The translations under genes were made by a program, and so were the position numbers. A DNA stretch of 64,000 nt from Mariniphaga sp041687255 (GTDB lineage Bacteria > Bacteroidota > Bacteroidia > Bacteroidales > Prolixibacteraceae): contig JAWLCL010000003.1 in the NCBI GenBank assembly GCA_041687255.1, positions 310,001 to 374,000 on the forward strand, in the 5' to 3' direction. The notes beneath the pieces were generated by a model, which saw nothing but the letters and a program-made list of their open reading frames with translations, did not search any database and was not told the DNA's origin. Below are positions 17,048 to 26,160 of the stretch, piece after piece (the first letter of the stretch is position 1; the number at the start of each line of letters is the position of its first letter).

Positions 17048-18160
17048 CTATTCAGCAAAATAGTCACGGCGGGCTACTTCTTTTACATTTTCCACCTGTA
17101 CGCTTTTTATAAGCAGCTCAGTGCTTTCCTTTACACGATCTCCCTTGTAGTGATAGGATTTTACAATTGCAATCTTTTCAGGTTTTAACTTCGAGTATGT
17201 CACTTTGAAATTATAGGCAACATCTTCATAATAATTTGAATTGTTGCTGCCCACTGCCAGAAACTTACCCTGTCGGTTGTGCATTTTTGATTTGGCCGAA
17301 ACATTAATTTCTTTAACTGAATAATCGTCCTTGAAAATTGTAATTTCTCCCTTAAATGCTGTGGCGTGATAATCCTGTGAACCGGACGGCGTAGGGTTTT
17401 TCTGGCTGAATGAAATGACCCAGGCGGGTTTTTCATCCACTACCGGCTCATCGGTAAGGGCAAGTTCAAAGCGATCGGTAAGCGCCGGGTTTAGCACCGA
17501 TGATGCATTTCGCACCCAGTCGAGATGCAGCAACTCGTCAAAATTAATGACTCCGGAAGCAAAACTGTAAGGCGTTTCCTGTTGCTTCCATTCATAAGTC
17601 CGCATATTGTAAGCATTGGTTTTGGAAGGTGTGCGGTAACCGCTTTTATCATAGATAAGCACTTCAGCCACCTGGATTTCCTGCACTGTATCGTTGGTTA
17701 ACTTCTCATTTCTGAAATTGCCAACCAGGTTCACCGGGCCGCTGATAAAATTATAGGGGGTATTTTCGGAAGCCATTCTGAGAATTCTTGCTAGCACCAT
17801 TGAGCGTCCTGCAATGTCTATCTTTTCGATGTCATAGGTTTGAGGTTCAAGCTTAATAATGTTGAATTCTTTTTCAAACAGGGTGGAAACCGGCAGCTTT
17901 TTGCTTTGGAAACCTACCGAGGAGAAGAAAATTTGCCGTGAAACCATCTCTTCCGGTATTTTAAGCTGAAAATTACCGTTTTCATCGCTGGCAGTGCCGT
18001 GGAAAGTGTCTTCAATTCCCACATTGGCATAAGCCACCGGTTCGTTGGTGGCGGTATTCACCACCTTGCCTTTTATGGCTTTGGCTACGCGTGTTTCAGT
18101 CTGGGATTTGGCTGTTCCGGTCAGTAATACAGCTATCAGAATAAATATAAAATTTTTCAT
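17048..18160 (-). CDS. Exported protein with carboxypeptidase-regulatory-like domain
   Basis: This 370-residue protein has a Sec signal peptide (about 1-19, ending TAKSQ). A CarboxypepD_reg-like beta-sandwich follows (IKGKVVNTATNEPVAYANVGI, then GTASDENGNFQLKIPEE). The rest is beta-rich and resembles the region found in DUF5686-type Bacteroidota envelope proteins, although it is far shorter than those. It is convergent with the adaptor gene (3 nt between their stop codons). Function is unknown; an envelope structural or anchoring role is only a guess. Confidence 0.75.
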   Translation of the reverse strand: MKNFIFILIAVLLTGTAKSQTETRVAKAIKGKVVNTATNEPVAYANVGIEDTFHGTASDENGNFQLKIPEEMVSRQIFFSSVGFQSKKLPVSTLFEKEFNIIKLEPQTYDIEKIDIAGRSMVLARILRMASENTPYNFISGPVNLVGNFRNEKLTNDTVQEIQVAEVLIYDKSGYRTPSKTNAYNMRTYEWKQQETPYSFASGVINFDELLHLDWVRNASSVLNPALTDRFELALTDEPVVDEKPAWVISFSQKNPTPSGSQDYHATAFKGEITIFKDDYSVKEINVSAKSKMHNRQGKFLAVGSNNSNYYEDVAYNFKVTYSKLKPEKIAIVKSYHYKGDRVKESTELLIKSVQVENVKEVARRDYFAE

Positions 18161-18259
18161 TGTTGTTCTTATTTTTTATTACAACCAATCGCGCTTAACG
18201 TTGTTTAAACTACCGGGAATTAAAAAACTTCAATTGTTTTTTATATAAAAAGTAGTTTG

Positions 18260-18267
18260 CAAATATA
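18260..18267 (-). promoter_or_regulatory. Candidate -7 box for the 17048-18160 gene
   Basis: On the minus strand this reads TATATTTG, a perfect -7 element about 100 nt upstream of the start codon. No -33 TTTG at the right spacing was found. Confidence 0.35.
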
Positions 18268-18310
18268 ATTCACTGGAAATATAACGTTTTATTACCGGTT
18301 TATTATTTAC

Positions 18311-18318
18311 TATATTTG
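18311..18318 (+). promoter_or_regulatory. Candidate -7 box for the coiled-coil lipoprotein gene
   Basis: TATATTTG matches the Bacteroidota -7 consensus and lies 23 nt upstream of the ATG at 18341, implying a very short leader. TTTT, rather than TTTG, occurs at the -33 position with a 20-nt spacer. Confidence 0.4.
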
Positions 18319-18340
18319 CTAAAATCAAAAAGAAAATAAC

Positions 18341-19000
18341 ATGATAAACAAATGGTCTGTACTTTTTATTACAGTAATTGCATTGCTGTTTACATCATGT
18401 GTGACAAAAAAGAAGTATCTCGAGATGCAGGATGGCCGGTTGAAAGCAGAACAGCAGGTTCGTCAGCTTACCCAGGAAAACAATGCCCGGGCTGAGCGCA
18501 TCAAGACGATGATTTCCGATTTTGAAACCATGAAGAATGAATTATTGGGCAGCAATGCAGAAAAGGATCAACATATTGATAATCTGAATAAAGAGATTAC
18601 AGAACTTAAAAGTCAGCTGAGCCAGCAAGAAGAATCGCTTCAGGAAAGCACCTTTACATATGGATTTGAAAAGGAGAGACTGGCTGAAACGCTAAAAGAG
18701 AGGGAAAATACAATACGCTCACTTGAAGCCAGAATTAAAGAAATGGAGCGTGAATCCTCGCAGCAAAGTTCAGTTCTTAATGAACGAAACCTGCGCGTTA
18801 ATGTGCTCAACGACCAGGTGGAAGCTCTGGAAGCTGAAATTGCCCGGGGCGAAAAGCAACGCGAAGAGTTGCAACAGCAGATGGAAAAGTTGAAGGAAGA
18901 GATTGAAGCCTTAAACGGTCAACTAAAGGAAAAAGATGAAACCATTACCCGTCTTCAAAACAATGTAAACCTTCTGAAGAAGGAAATTGGAGGAAATTAA
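18341..19000 (+). CDS. Coiled-coil lipoprotein
   Basis: This 219-residue protein has a lipoprotein signal with lipobox LLFTSC (Cys20). Almost the whole mature part (about 25-215) is a heptad-rich coiled coil of Glu, Lys, Gln and Leu. Residues after the cysteine (VTKKKYLEMQ) are basic and do not fit the Bacteroidota surface-export signal, so it probably faces the periplasm. The CVTKKKYLEMQ start followed by coiled coil is like the N terminus of Bacteroidota OmpA-family lipoproteins, but the peptidoglycan-binding OmpA domain is missing. It could be a periplasmic spacer or a truncated relative. No operon partner is clear. Confidence 0.8.
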   Translation: MINKWSVLFITVIALLFTSCVTKKKYLEMQDGRLKAEQQVRQLTQENNARAERIKTMISDFETMKNELLGSNAEKDQHIDNLNKEITELKSQLSQQEESLQESTFTYGFEKERLAETLKERENTIRSLEARIKEMERESSQQSSVLNERNLRVNVLNDQVEALEAEIARGEKQREELQQQMEKLKEEIEALNGQLKEKDETITRLQNNVNLLKKEIGGN

Positions 19001-19154
19001 TATAATAATCAAAAATAGAAGGAGGAAATGAGCATGAGCTGTAGGTCATACCGGGTGACTGATATTAACCCGAAGGCTGATGGGGCATGCGAATTCCCTG
19101 CCTGCAGGAACAGGCAGACATATAATGCCATTATAAACAACTAATTATTATTTT

Positions 19155-19757
19155 ATGAAAAAGATTGCTTTTTTTCTCGTGCTTGCCATGGTAAGCATGT
19201 CTGTGTTTGCCGGTGGCGCCAAATGGAAGTCATTATTTAACGGTAAAAATTTGAAGGGCTGGAATGTACATGGTACCGAAAAGTGGTATGTTGAAGATGG
19301 CCTGTTGGTTTGCGAGAGCGGTCCGGATGAGGATTACGGTTACCTGTCGACCGATGAGAATTATGATGACTTTGAACTGGAGCTTGAATTTTTACAGGAA
19401 GCCGATGGCAATAGCGGTGTATTCTTCCGTTCAACCTTCGATGGAACAAAAGTAAGCGGCTGGCAGGTAGAGGTTGCTCCTCCGGGACATGATACAGGCG
19501 GTATTTATGAATCATATGGCCGTGGATGGCTGGTGCAGATCCCTGAAGAAAAGGAAGACATCCTGAAAATGGGCGAATGGAACAAGCTGAAAATTCGTGC
19601 GGTAGGGGGGAAAGTTACTACCTGGCTTAACGGACAGCAAATGGTTGATATCGAAGACCAGAAAATTGCACAGGGGAAAGGTGCCATTGCCCTGCAGATT
19701 CATGACGGAGGAGGAATTAAGGTGAAATGGCGTGATATAAAAGTCAGGGAATTGTAA
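19155..19757 (+). CDS. Secreted DUF1080 (3-keto-disaccharide hydrolase-type) protein
   Basis: This 200-residue protein has a signal peptide (1-19, ending SVFAG) and then a complete DUF1080 concanavalin-like sandwich. Typical segments are KWKSLFNGKNLKGWNVHG, WYVEDGLLVCESG, YDDFELELEFL and GNSGVFFRS, with DGGGIKVKWRDIKVREL at the C terminus. Family members bind or cleave glycans and some hydrolyse 3-keto-glucosides. It is the usual single-domain form, located in the periplasm or outside. Its gene stands alone between the coiled-coil lipoprotein gene and a convergent gene, so the substrate is not indicated. A 7-bp hairpin (CTGCCTG / CAGGCAG, 19098-19117) lies just upstream. Confidence 0.88.
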   Translation: MKKIAFFLVLAMVSMSVFAGGAKWKSLFNGKNLKGWNVHGTEKWYVEDGLLVCESGPDEDYGYLSTDENYDDFELELEFLQEADGNSGVFFRSTFDGTKVSGWQVEVAPPGHDTGGIYESYGRGWLVQIPEEKEDILKMGEWNKLKIRAVGGKVTTWLNGQQMVDIEDQKIAQGKGAIALQIHDGGGIKVKWRDIKVREL

Positions 19758-19909
19758 TTTAAAAGCTGGATTTTTTACAATCCGGAGAAGATTAAACATT
19801 ATTGAACAGTTCCGGTTTGTCAGGTGCGATCAGGAAACGATTAACATCTTCTTTCCTGCCGGTAAAACATGACGAACCGGGACTTTTCTTTGCTTAAGCT
19901 TTTTCCGTT

Positions 19910-20683
19910 TTAATTATCCCTTTCTTCCTTGTACTTTTCGAAGTAATACCTGATGGAAGCACGTACTTCATATTCTGTTGAAGCATATGGAAGTACGTTT
20001 TGAGCATTAAACCACAACATAAAGCTGTCGGCGGTAGCTTCATCAATACCTGTTAATTTCATCACCATTTCCTTATTGTAATTGAGCGAATGCAATTCCC
20101 AGTTTTTTTGCAGCGCCATAGCTTCACGCACATCTCGTTTTTCACGTTCACGCCCGCTGAGGTAGTAATTCCAATAGGAAATAGGGTTAAAAAACGCAGC
20201 CAACAGCGGAGGTTTTTCATTGAAGGCATCACCCCGCAGTTCAACCGGTATTTCAACCGGTTTTCCGGTACCCAGTCCTTCAGCCACCCTTGGTTTTTCT
20301 CCTGTTACATCTACTTCTCCGACGGCATAGCTCACCGGATCCATGGTGAAGGTAAGGGTTTCATAACCCATATAATTGTGCGGAATGTAGAGCACTTTCT
20401 TTTGGTATCCCACTGAAGTGACAATAAGGCTGTCGATGTTCAGAACATCCAGTGTAAAATAACCTTCATTATCGGTGATTGTACCACTGCGGTTGCGATT
20501 GTTTACAATGTTGGCATAGGGAATGGCAGAACTGTCGGCAGCATTTAAAAGCCGTGCTTTCAGCCTTACAAGAATGGGATCAACCAATAACGGATCGGTT
20601 TGCGCATAGCTATAATTGCCTGCAAATATAACCAGTAAACCTATGAAAAATATGATCCTCATTCCTTGTTGTTTGTGGGTCAA
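19910..20683 (-). CDS. Exported carboxypeptidase-regulatory-like domain protein
   Basis: This 257-residue protein begins with a hydrophobic signal (about 8-27, ending SYAQT). A CarboxypepD_reg-like domain (LKARLLNAADSSAIPYANIV, GTITDNEGYFTLDV) follows at about 40-120. The C-terminal half contains EIPVELRGDAFNEKPP and is predicted alpha-rich near the end. It resembles many Bacteroidota envelope proteins of unknown role, some of which lie next to glycosyltransferases. It is convergent with the DUF1080 gene and alone on its strand. Confidence 0.75.
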   Translation of the reverse strand: MTHKQQGMRIIFFIGLLVIFAGNYSYAQTDPLLVDPILVRLKARLLNAADSSAIPYANIVNNRNRSGTITDNEGYFTLDVLNIDSLIVTSVGYQKKVLYIPHNYMGYETLTFTMDPVSYAVGEVDVTGEKPRVAEGLGTGKPVEIPVELRGDAFNEKPPLLAAFFNPISYWNYYLSGREREKRDVREAMALQKNWELHSLNYNKEMVMKLTGIDEATADSFMLWFNAQNVLPYASTEYEVRASIRYYFEKYKEERDN

Positions 20684-20824
20684 AAATATGCAAAAGATTG
20701 CTTCTCACAGAAAATACCTCCATTTATAAATGGTTTTTAACAAGTTTTAAATGAATTGAAGGAAGATGCATTTTGATAAACTTTCTAAGCCATCAGGGGT
20801 TAATAAAATAAATGCGTGTAAAAT

Positions 20825-21262
20825 ATGAAGCAGATATTGTATATGGCAATTATTGCCACTTCGGGAATGACGCTTTTTAGCCATGGGCTGGCGCGTATTT
20901 TTAAGGAGAAGTTTCTTGAAACAGTACTGCTCAACCAGCTGGTTTTTCCAGAGAAGAAGGAAGAAAGAGAAAATCATCCTGCCGGTTTTGTTATTCATTT
21001 TGGAGTGGGGACATTTTTCTCGTTTCTGCATTATAAGTTCTGGAAGAATACAGGATTTCATCCTGGAATTTTATCCGGTTTCGCAACCGGATTTTTTAAC
21101 GGACTTACAGGTATTGCCGGATGGCAGGCATTTTTTACCCTGCATCCTTCTCCTCCGTGTGTTAAGCATAAAAAATTTTATGCACAGCTTTTGGCTGCAC
21201 ATGTTGTTTTTGGTATTCTAAACGGAATAGTATTTAAAAGCTTGCACAACGGCAAAGGATAA
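20825..21262 (+). CDS. Small membrane protein of unknown function
   Basis: This 145-residue protein has about four hydrophobic segments, with a conserved-looking GFATGFFNGLTGIAGWQAFF loop and several histidines (HFGVG, LHYKFW, AAHVVFG). I do not recognise the family. It lies 64 nt upstream of the UbiA gene on the same strand, so it may be co-transcribed with the polyketide operon, but it could equally be independent. There is no enzyme motif. Confidence 0.6.
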   Translation: MKQILYMAIIATSGMTLFSHGLARIFKEKFLETVLLNQLVFPEKKEERENHPAGFVIHFGVGTFFSFLHYKFWKNTGFHPGILSGFATGFFNGLTGIAGWQAFFTLHPSPPCVKHKKFYAQLLAAHVVFGILNGIVFKSLHNGKG

Positions 21263-21326
21263 ACCTTCGGGGCAAGTAATGAAGGTTTTGAATAAACAAA
21301 TAGCTGATTCACCTTGTTTTGAGTAA

Positions 21327-22232
21327 ATGACCAAATTCTCTGTAATTAGCTGGTTCGACAGGAATACGATAAAACATCTGAGATTTCCGTTTTCCTTTTT
21401 TTTACTGCCGGTTTTCTTGTTTGCATTAAGCCAGGCGTTGCTTGTCGATTGGGTTAAGGCCATTGCTGCTTTTGTAATTTTACATTTTTTGGTTTTTCCC
21501 GCCAGCAACGGATACAACAGTTACCAGGACCGGGATAAAACCAGTATCGGAGGGTTGAAAGATCCGCCGGAAGTTACAAAAAACCTCTTTTATGTAACCT
21601 TTCTTTTCGACATCGTTGCCCTCATTGCTGCTTTACTTATTTCCTGGTTGTTTTCATTGTTGCTGCTGGTATTTATCATGATGTCGCGAATGTACAGCTA
21701 CCGGGGTATCCGGCTTAAAAAATATCCGTTCACCGGTTTTCTGGTTGTGTTTCTATTCCAGGGAGGATATGTCTACCTGATGACTTTAACCGCTGTTTCC
21801 GATCAGTTTTTTCCGGGCTATTTAACCCGGGGCACTTTAATTTGTATGGTTATATCAAGCTTATTTATAGGGAGCATGTACCCGCTTACCCAGATTTATC
21901 AGCATGATGCTGACAGAAAGGATGGGGTGAAAAGCATCAGCTATGTACTGGGATACAATGGAACATTCGTATTTTCAGCGGTGTTGTTTATTGCAGCGTC
22001 TGTCCTGTTGTTTTACTACTTTGGCCAAAGAGACAACTATACTGCTCAGGTACTTTTTGTGGCTTTCATTCTTCCGGCAGTTGTTTTCCTTTCGAAGTGG
22101 TTTGGGAAAGTGCGCAAAAACAGTAAGTATGCCAATTTTGAAAACACAATGAAAGCAAATCTGATATCCTCAGGCAGTATGAATCTGTTTTTTTTGATAT
22201 TAATTATTAATAACCGACTGTTACTTTTATAG
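21327..22232 (+). CDS. UbiA-family prenyltransferase
   Basis: This 301-residue membrane protein has eight or nine predicted helices and the two aspartate motifs of the UbiA superfamily. The first is N64-x3-D68 with D70 (NSYQDRDKTSIGG), the second is D194-x-D196-x2-D199 (YQHDADRKDG). These bind the Mg-diphosphate of a prenyl donor and transfer the prenyl chain to an aromatic or other acceptor. The type III PKS gene starts two bases after its stop codon, and methyltransferase and FAD monooxygenase genes follow. The PKS product is the obvious acceptor. It is not a MenA, UbiA or heme-O synthase by context; no quinone or heme genes are nearby. Confidence 0.88.
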   Translation: MTKFSVISWFDRNTIKHLRFPFSFFLLPVFLFALSQALLVDWVKAIAAFVILHFLVFPASNGYNSYQDRDKTSIGGLKDPPEVTKNLFYVTFLFDIVALIAALLISWLFSLLLLVFIMMSRMYSYRGIRLKKYPFTGFLVVFLFQGGYVYLMTLTAVSDQFFPGYLTRGTLICMVISSLFIGSMYPLTQIYQHDADRKDGVKSISYVLGYNGTFVFSAVLFIAASVLLFYYFGQRDNYTAQVLFVAFILPAVVFLSKWFGKVRKNSKYANFENTMKANLISSGSMNLFFLILIINNRLLLL

Positions 22233-22233
22233 T

Positions 22234-23328
22234 ATGAGCAGGATAATTTCCACAGGGACGGCAGTACCTGATTACACCACGGCACAGGAGACCATTCTTG
22301 ATTACATGAGCGGGGCCTATAACGATGAAACAGTTTCACGGAAGCTGCGCATTCTGTTCCATTCAAGTGGGATTGAAACACGTCATTCGGTGGTACCCGA
22401 TTTTGGTAATACTGCCAGTAAATTGTTGTTTTTCGGGAATGGTAAGCCGGACGTGGAAAAGCGCATGGAACTTTACCGCCAAAATGCTGCCGGTCTTGCT
22501 ATTGCTGCTATAAATAACCTGTTTGAAAAGCTGAATTCAGAGATAAAGGATTTTGGAATTACGCATCTGATTACCGTGACCTGTACCGGGTTATACTCTC
22601 CCGGCCTGGAGACCGAAATCATGGAACGCCTGCAACTGCCTTTCGATATTTTTCATACTGCCGTTAATTTTATGGGTTGCAATGCCGCTTTTCCGGCTCA
22701 GAAAATAGCCGATTCCTTTGCCCGTTCCGATACCAATGCGCGGGTTTTAGTAGTTTGTGTGGAATTATGCACTATACATTTTCAACCTAAAGACGATAAC
22801 GATAACCTGCTTTCAAACACCATCTTTGGCGATGGCGCAGCAGCATGCTTGATGGTTTCGGATGAATATGCCAGAAAAAAAAACTTTAAAGGAATTTCAG
22901 TTGACGGATTCTATTCCGGTGTATTGGGAGAAGGTAAAGAATTAATGGGCTGGAATGTGAAGCCTTTGAATTTTGAAATGGTGCTGAATGCCGGTATTCC
23001 ATCATTCATTGGTAAAAAGATAACCCGGTTTATTTCTGATACCAGCCGTAACCTGGAGGTTTCGCCAGAATTAATCGACCGCTGGGCCGTTCATCCGGGA
23101 GGAAGAAAGATTCTCGACCAGGTAAGAATACAACTGGGGCTGACCAACGGACAATTGGATTATTCTTACCGGATTTTGAAAGAATACGGCAATATGTCGT
23201 CGCCTACCATACTCTTTATTCTGAACCTGATACTTGACCAGCAACTCAAACACGGAGAGAAGATATTGGCTATCGGTTTTGGACCGGGCATAAGTGTAGA
23301 CACTGTTTTATACCATTATGAAGGATAA
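22234..23328 (+). CDS. Type III polyketide synthase (chalcone synthase-like)
   Basis: This 364-residue thiolase-fold enzyme has the complete type III PKS triad: Cys149 (FMGCNAAF), His287 (WAVHPGGR) and Asn320 (YGNMSSPT). The gatekeeper region contains FGDGAAACL, and GFGPGISVDTVL ends the protein as GFGPG in chalcone synthases. Such enzymes extend an acyl-CoA with malonyl-CoA units and cyclise the chain to a resorcinol, pyrone or phloroglucinol. The gene overlaps the downstream methyltransferase by 11 nt and follows UbiA without a gap. Starter and product are unknown; a fatty-acyl starter and alkylresorcinol product are likely by analogy with ArsB/C and SrsA. Confidence 0.92.
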   Translation: MSRIISTGTAVPDYTTAQETILDYMSGAYNDETVSRKLRILFHSSGIETRHSVVPDFGNTASKLLFFGNGKPDVEKRMELYRQNAAGLAIAAINNLFEKLNSEIKDFGITHLITVTCTGLYSPGLETEIMERLQLPFDIFHTAVNFMGCNAAFPAQKIADSFARSDTNARVLVVCVELCTIHFQPKDDNDNLLSNTIFGDGAAACLMVSDEYARKKNFKGISVDGFYSGVLGEGKELMGWNVKPLNFEMVLNAGIPSFIGKKITRFISDTSRNLEVSPELIDRWAVHPGGRKILDQVRIQLGLTNGQLDYSYRILKEYGNMSSPTILFILNLILDQQLKHGEKILAIGFGPGISVDTVLYHYEG

Positions 23329-24028
23329 ATTTAAACAACGTTCGATGCAGGAAGAACTGCTTGATTCACCAAATGTTTCCACACGATTGCTGGTGAAGAA
23401 CCTGCATGAGCTGGATTTTCTGAACCGGAAAACAGGAGGTCATGCCCTCAGCCTTAAAGGGCTTAAGCTGCTGATTAGCGATAAAAGCCGGACGTATCGT
23501 ATTGCCGACCTGGGATGCGGCAGTGGCGACTGGCTTCGTTACACTGCAGAATGGGCAAGGAAGAACAACTTTAAACTGGAATTAACAGGAGTTGATAAAA
23601 ATAAAGACGCCATTCAGTACCTGAACAGGAAAAGCAGCAACTTCCCGGAAATAACAGGTTATGCAGGTGATTACAGGAACTTCATAACAAGTGCACAGGT
23701 CGATGTTTTCCATTGCGGGCTTTTTTGCCACCACCTCAATGATGAAGATTTGCTGGAATTGCTGGAGCATATGAACAGGAAGGCATCGGTTGGATTTGTT
23801 ATTAATGATCTCCGTAGAAATCCGTTGGCCTATTACGGAGCCAAAGCCTTTACTGCAGTATTCCGGGGCAGCCCCCTGTCAAGACATGATGGGCCGGTTT
23901 CGGTGCTGCGGGGATTTAAAAAAGAAGAACTTAAAACGTTTTTGAAAAATGCCGGGATTAATCATCACCGGATTTACAAACGGCCCTTTTTCAGGTTTCT
24001 TGTAGTGGCCGGAAATACATTAGGTTAA
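23318..24028 (+). CDS. SAM-dependent methyltransferase of the polyketide operon
   Basis: This 236-residue class I methyltransferase has motif I ADLGCGSGDW (about 63-72), an acidic post-I motif (ELTGVDKNKDAIQYL) and FHCGLFCHHLNDEDLLELL as motif IV-V. Its start overlaps the PKS stop by 11 nt, so translation is coupled. In other bacteria methyltransferases encoded beside type III PKSs O-methylate alkylresorcinols or alkylpyrones. It probably methylates the phenolic product, either on carbon or oxygen. Confidence 0.85.
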   Translation: MKDKFKQRSMQEELLDSPNVSTRLLVKNLHELDFLNRKTGGHALSLKGLKLLISDKSRTYRIADLGCGSGDWLRYTAEWARKNNFKLELTGVDKNKDAIQYLNRKSSNFPEITGYAGDYRNFITSAQVDVFHCGLFCHHLNDEDLLELLEHMNRKASVGFVINDLRRNPLAYYGAKAFTAVFRGSPLSRHDGPVSVLRGFKKEELKTFLKNAGINHHRIYKRPFFRFLVVAGNTLG

Positions 24029-24057
24029 GGTTTGAATTTGGTTTAAATTGTAAACGT

Positions 24058-25653
24058 ATGGCTAAGGTTAACAAAATTACACCCGAGGTGCTGATAACAG
24101 GTGCCGGACCTTCCGGTTTAATGATGGCTTGTCGTTTGGCGCAGTTCAACGTTCAGTTTCGCATAATCGATAAAAAGAAATCGCCTTCATCGTTTTCGGG
24201 TGCCATGATTATTCATGCCCGGACAATAGAGTTGTTCAAACAGCTTGGTCTGGCAGAACAATTAGTAAAACAGGGAACTCCAATAAATGCCCTGAATGTT
24301 TATTTCAACGGTAAGAAAAAAAGTTGGCTGAACCTTGCAGATAAAGCCGTTAATCTGTCGGAATTTCCTTACATACTCATGCTGGAGCAAGCTAAAACAG
24401 AGCGACTCCTAATCGAATACCTGCAGCAGAAAGGATGCCGTGTGGAATGGGAAACCCTTTTGGATGATTTCACGGATAAAAAAGACCATATTGAGACAAC
24501 ACTTATTTCTTCAGGGGGTGGGAGTGAAGTGGTCAGAACGAATTATCTTATAGCTGCAGACGGAGCAAGGAGCACTATTCGCTCGTCGCTTGGAATACCT
24601 TTCTTAGGCAAAACACACGATAAGAACTTATCGATTATTGAAGCCGATGCCGATATAGATCTGCCCCCGGGGGAAATCTGCTTTTCATTTTCAAAGCAGG
24701 CTACCAGCGGATTCTTTCCTCTCTCTGAAGGCAAGTGGAGGATTGATGCCGCTTTTCAGAAGATGAAGGAAAAGGAGGAGAAATTGACTTTCGACAAAGT
24801 GCAGCGTGTATTTAACCGGAAAACTAAACTGCAGGCCAACATTCGTAATCCGGATTGGTTCTCTGTTTTTCATTCACACGGAAAATATGCAAATTATAGC
24901 CGGATTAACCGGATATTTTTGGTGGGTGATGCAGCTCATCTGTTTACTCCGGTAGGAGGGCAGGGAATGAATACCGGCATGCAGGATGCCTGTAACCTGG
25001 CATGGAAACTTGCAATGGTATTGCAGCGAAAAGTATTGCCTGAAATATTGGACACTTATCAGAACGAAAGAAAACCGGTTGCAATAAAAACGTGCCGTGA
25101 ATCCGACAGGTTCTTTAAACTGGCTGCTTCGGGAAAAGTGCAATACCGGCTTTTCAGGATCTATTTGCTGCCCCCGTTAATGAAGTTGTTTTTGCGTTTA
25201 ATGAACAATGATTGGCTGGCAGGTAAAGTTTTTAAAAAGATTTCAGGAGTGGGTATTTCCTATCCATTGAACATTGTGAATGCCAAAAGTGCCAATAGCA
25301 TTTATTCCACAGCTCCTGAGCCGGGGCAGAGGTTTCCTTTTCTGAAGCATTATCAGCAGAATAAAACTTCGGCCTTCGCGGAAAAGTTGAGTGGAAACCG
25401 GTTTCATCTTCTTGCATTTGGAGATGAAGCTAACCTGCACAAACTGGAGAAAGCAGTCAGAAAATATCGTGGTACAATTAACTTTTTACCTGTGCACTTT
25501 AGCTCAGAAACAAGCGGCTTGTATCTTCAGTTCGGCATTAAATCGACCGGATGGTATCTAGTAAGACCCGATATGTATATCGCCAGCCGTTCGGATGAAC
25601 AGGGAGCTGATGCATTTAATGCATATTTAAGGAAGGTCTTTATCAGAAAATAA
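24058..25653 (+). CDS. FAD-dependent aromatic monooxygenase (PheA/TfdB-type)
   Basis: This 531-residue flavoprotein hydroxylase has the FAD-binding GAGPSG (15-20), the DG motif AADGARSTIR (about 168) and the GD motif VGDAAHLFTPVGGQGMNTG (about 288-306). A C-terminal region of about 110 residues resembles the thioredoxin-like domain of phenol hydroxylase-type enzymes. Such enzymes add one oxygen to a phenol, often giving a hydroquinone that oxidises to a quinone. It is 29 nt after the methyltransferase and overlaps the next gene by one base. The gene set parallels SrsC of the Streptomyces phenolic-lipid operon. Confidence 0.88.
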   Translation: MAKVNKITPEVLITGAGPSGLMMACRLAQFNVQFRIIDKKKSPSSFSGAMIIHARTIELFKQLGLAEQLVKQGTPINALNVYFNGKKKSWLNLADKAVNLSEFPYILMLEQAKTERLLIEYLQQKGCRVEWETLLDDFTDKKDHIETTLISSGGGSEVVRTNYLIAADGARSTIRSSLGIPFLGKTHDKNLSIIEADADIDLPPGEICFSFSKQATSGFFPLSEGKWRIDAAFQKMKEKEEKLTFDKVQRVFNRKTKLQANIRNPDWFSVFHSHGKYANYSRINRIFLVGDAAHLFTPVGGQGMNTGMQDACNLAWKLAMVLQRKVLPEILDTYQNERKPVAIKTCRESDRFFKLAASGKVQYRLFRIYLLPPLMKLFLRLMNNDWLAGKVFKKISGVGISYPLNIVNAKSANSIYSTAPEPGQRFPFLKHYQQNKTSAFAEKLSGNRFHLLAFGDEANLHKLEKAVRKYRGTINFLPVHFSSETSGLYLQFGIKSTGWYLVRPDMYIASRSDEQGADAFNAYLRKVFIRK

Positions 25654-26114
25654 TGATGAGCAAAACAACCCATAACGACAAGAATTTTCATTTCTGGCAG
25701 CAATGGCTTTTTTACAGCAGTCTTCTGTTTGCAGCAGCAGGAGTTGTGCTGGCTTTTTTTGGAAACAACCCCTTTTTCAGGCCATACCATCAGATGCTTG
25801 CAGAAATATTTTTTGGGCAGGATTTTTTTCCTGAAGAGACTCAACTGCTCTACATCTTTGTCATGGGGCCTATGGGTGCCACAATAGCCGGTTTTTATAT
25901 TCTGTTGGCCTATGTTGCCCGGTACCCGTTTAAACGCAGGGAAAAATGGGCGCAGACGGCAATAATTGTGGCATTTGGAATTTGGTTTTTAATCGATGCC
26001 ATTGTTTCAATTTACTATGGAGTTCTCTTTCAGGTACTGGTTGTGCATCTGCTTATTTCTGTTCCGCAAAAAGCCCTGCCGCTGATTTTTACCTGGAAGG
26101 CTTTTAAAAATTGA
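25653..26114 (+). CDS. Small four-helix membrane protein at the end of the polyketide operon
   Basis: This 153-residue protein shares its ATG with the TAATGATG overlap at the monooxygenase stop, so it is the last gene of the operon. It has four predicted helices (about 15-38, 66-88, 102-120, 126-146). There is no recognised motif. It could hold the operon's lipid product or enzymes at the membrane, but nothing in the sequence proves that. Confidence 0.75.
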   Translation: MMSKTTHNDKNFHFWQQWLFYSSLLFAAAGVVLAFFGNNPFFRPYHQMLAEIFFGQDFFPEETQLLYIFVMGPMGATIAGFYILLAYVARYPFKRREKWAQTAIIVAFGIWFLIDAIVSIYYGVLFQVLVVHLLISVPQKALPLIFTWKAFKN

Positions 26115-26160
26115 TACCTAATAGATCTGCATCGGATGTCTTCAATACATGCGATGAATT

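Noticed and set aside
21327..26114. Flexirubin or aryl-polyene pigment cluster
   Set aside because: Those clusters use type II-like ketosynthases, acyl carrier proteins and dehydratases. Here a type III PKS with its own triad is present and none of the other genes.
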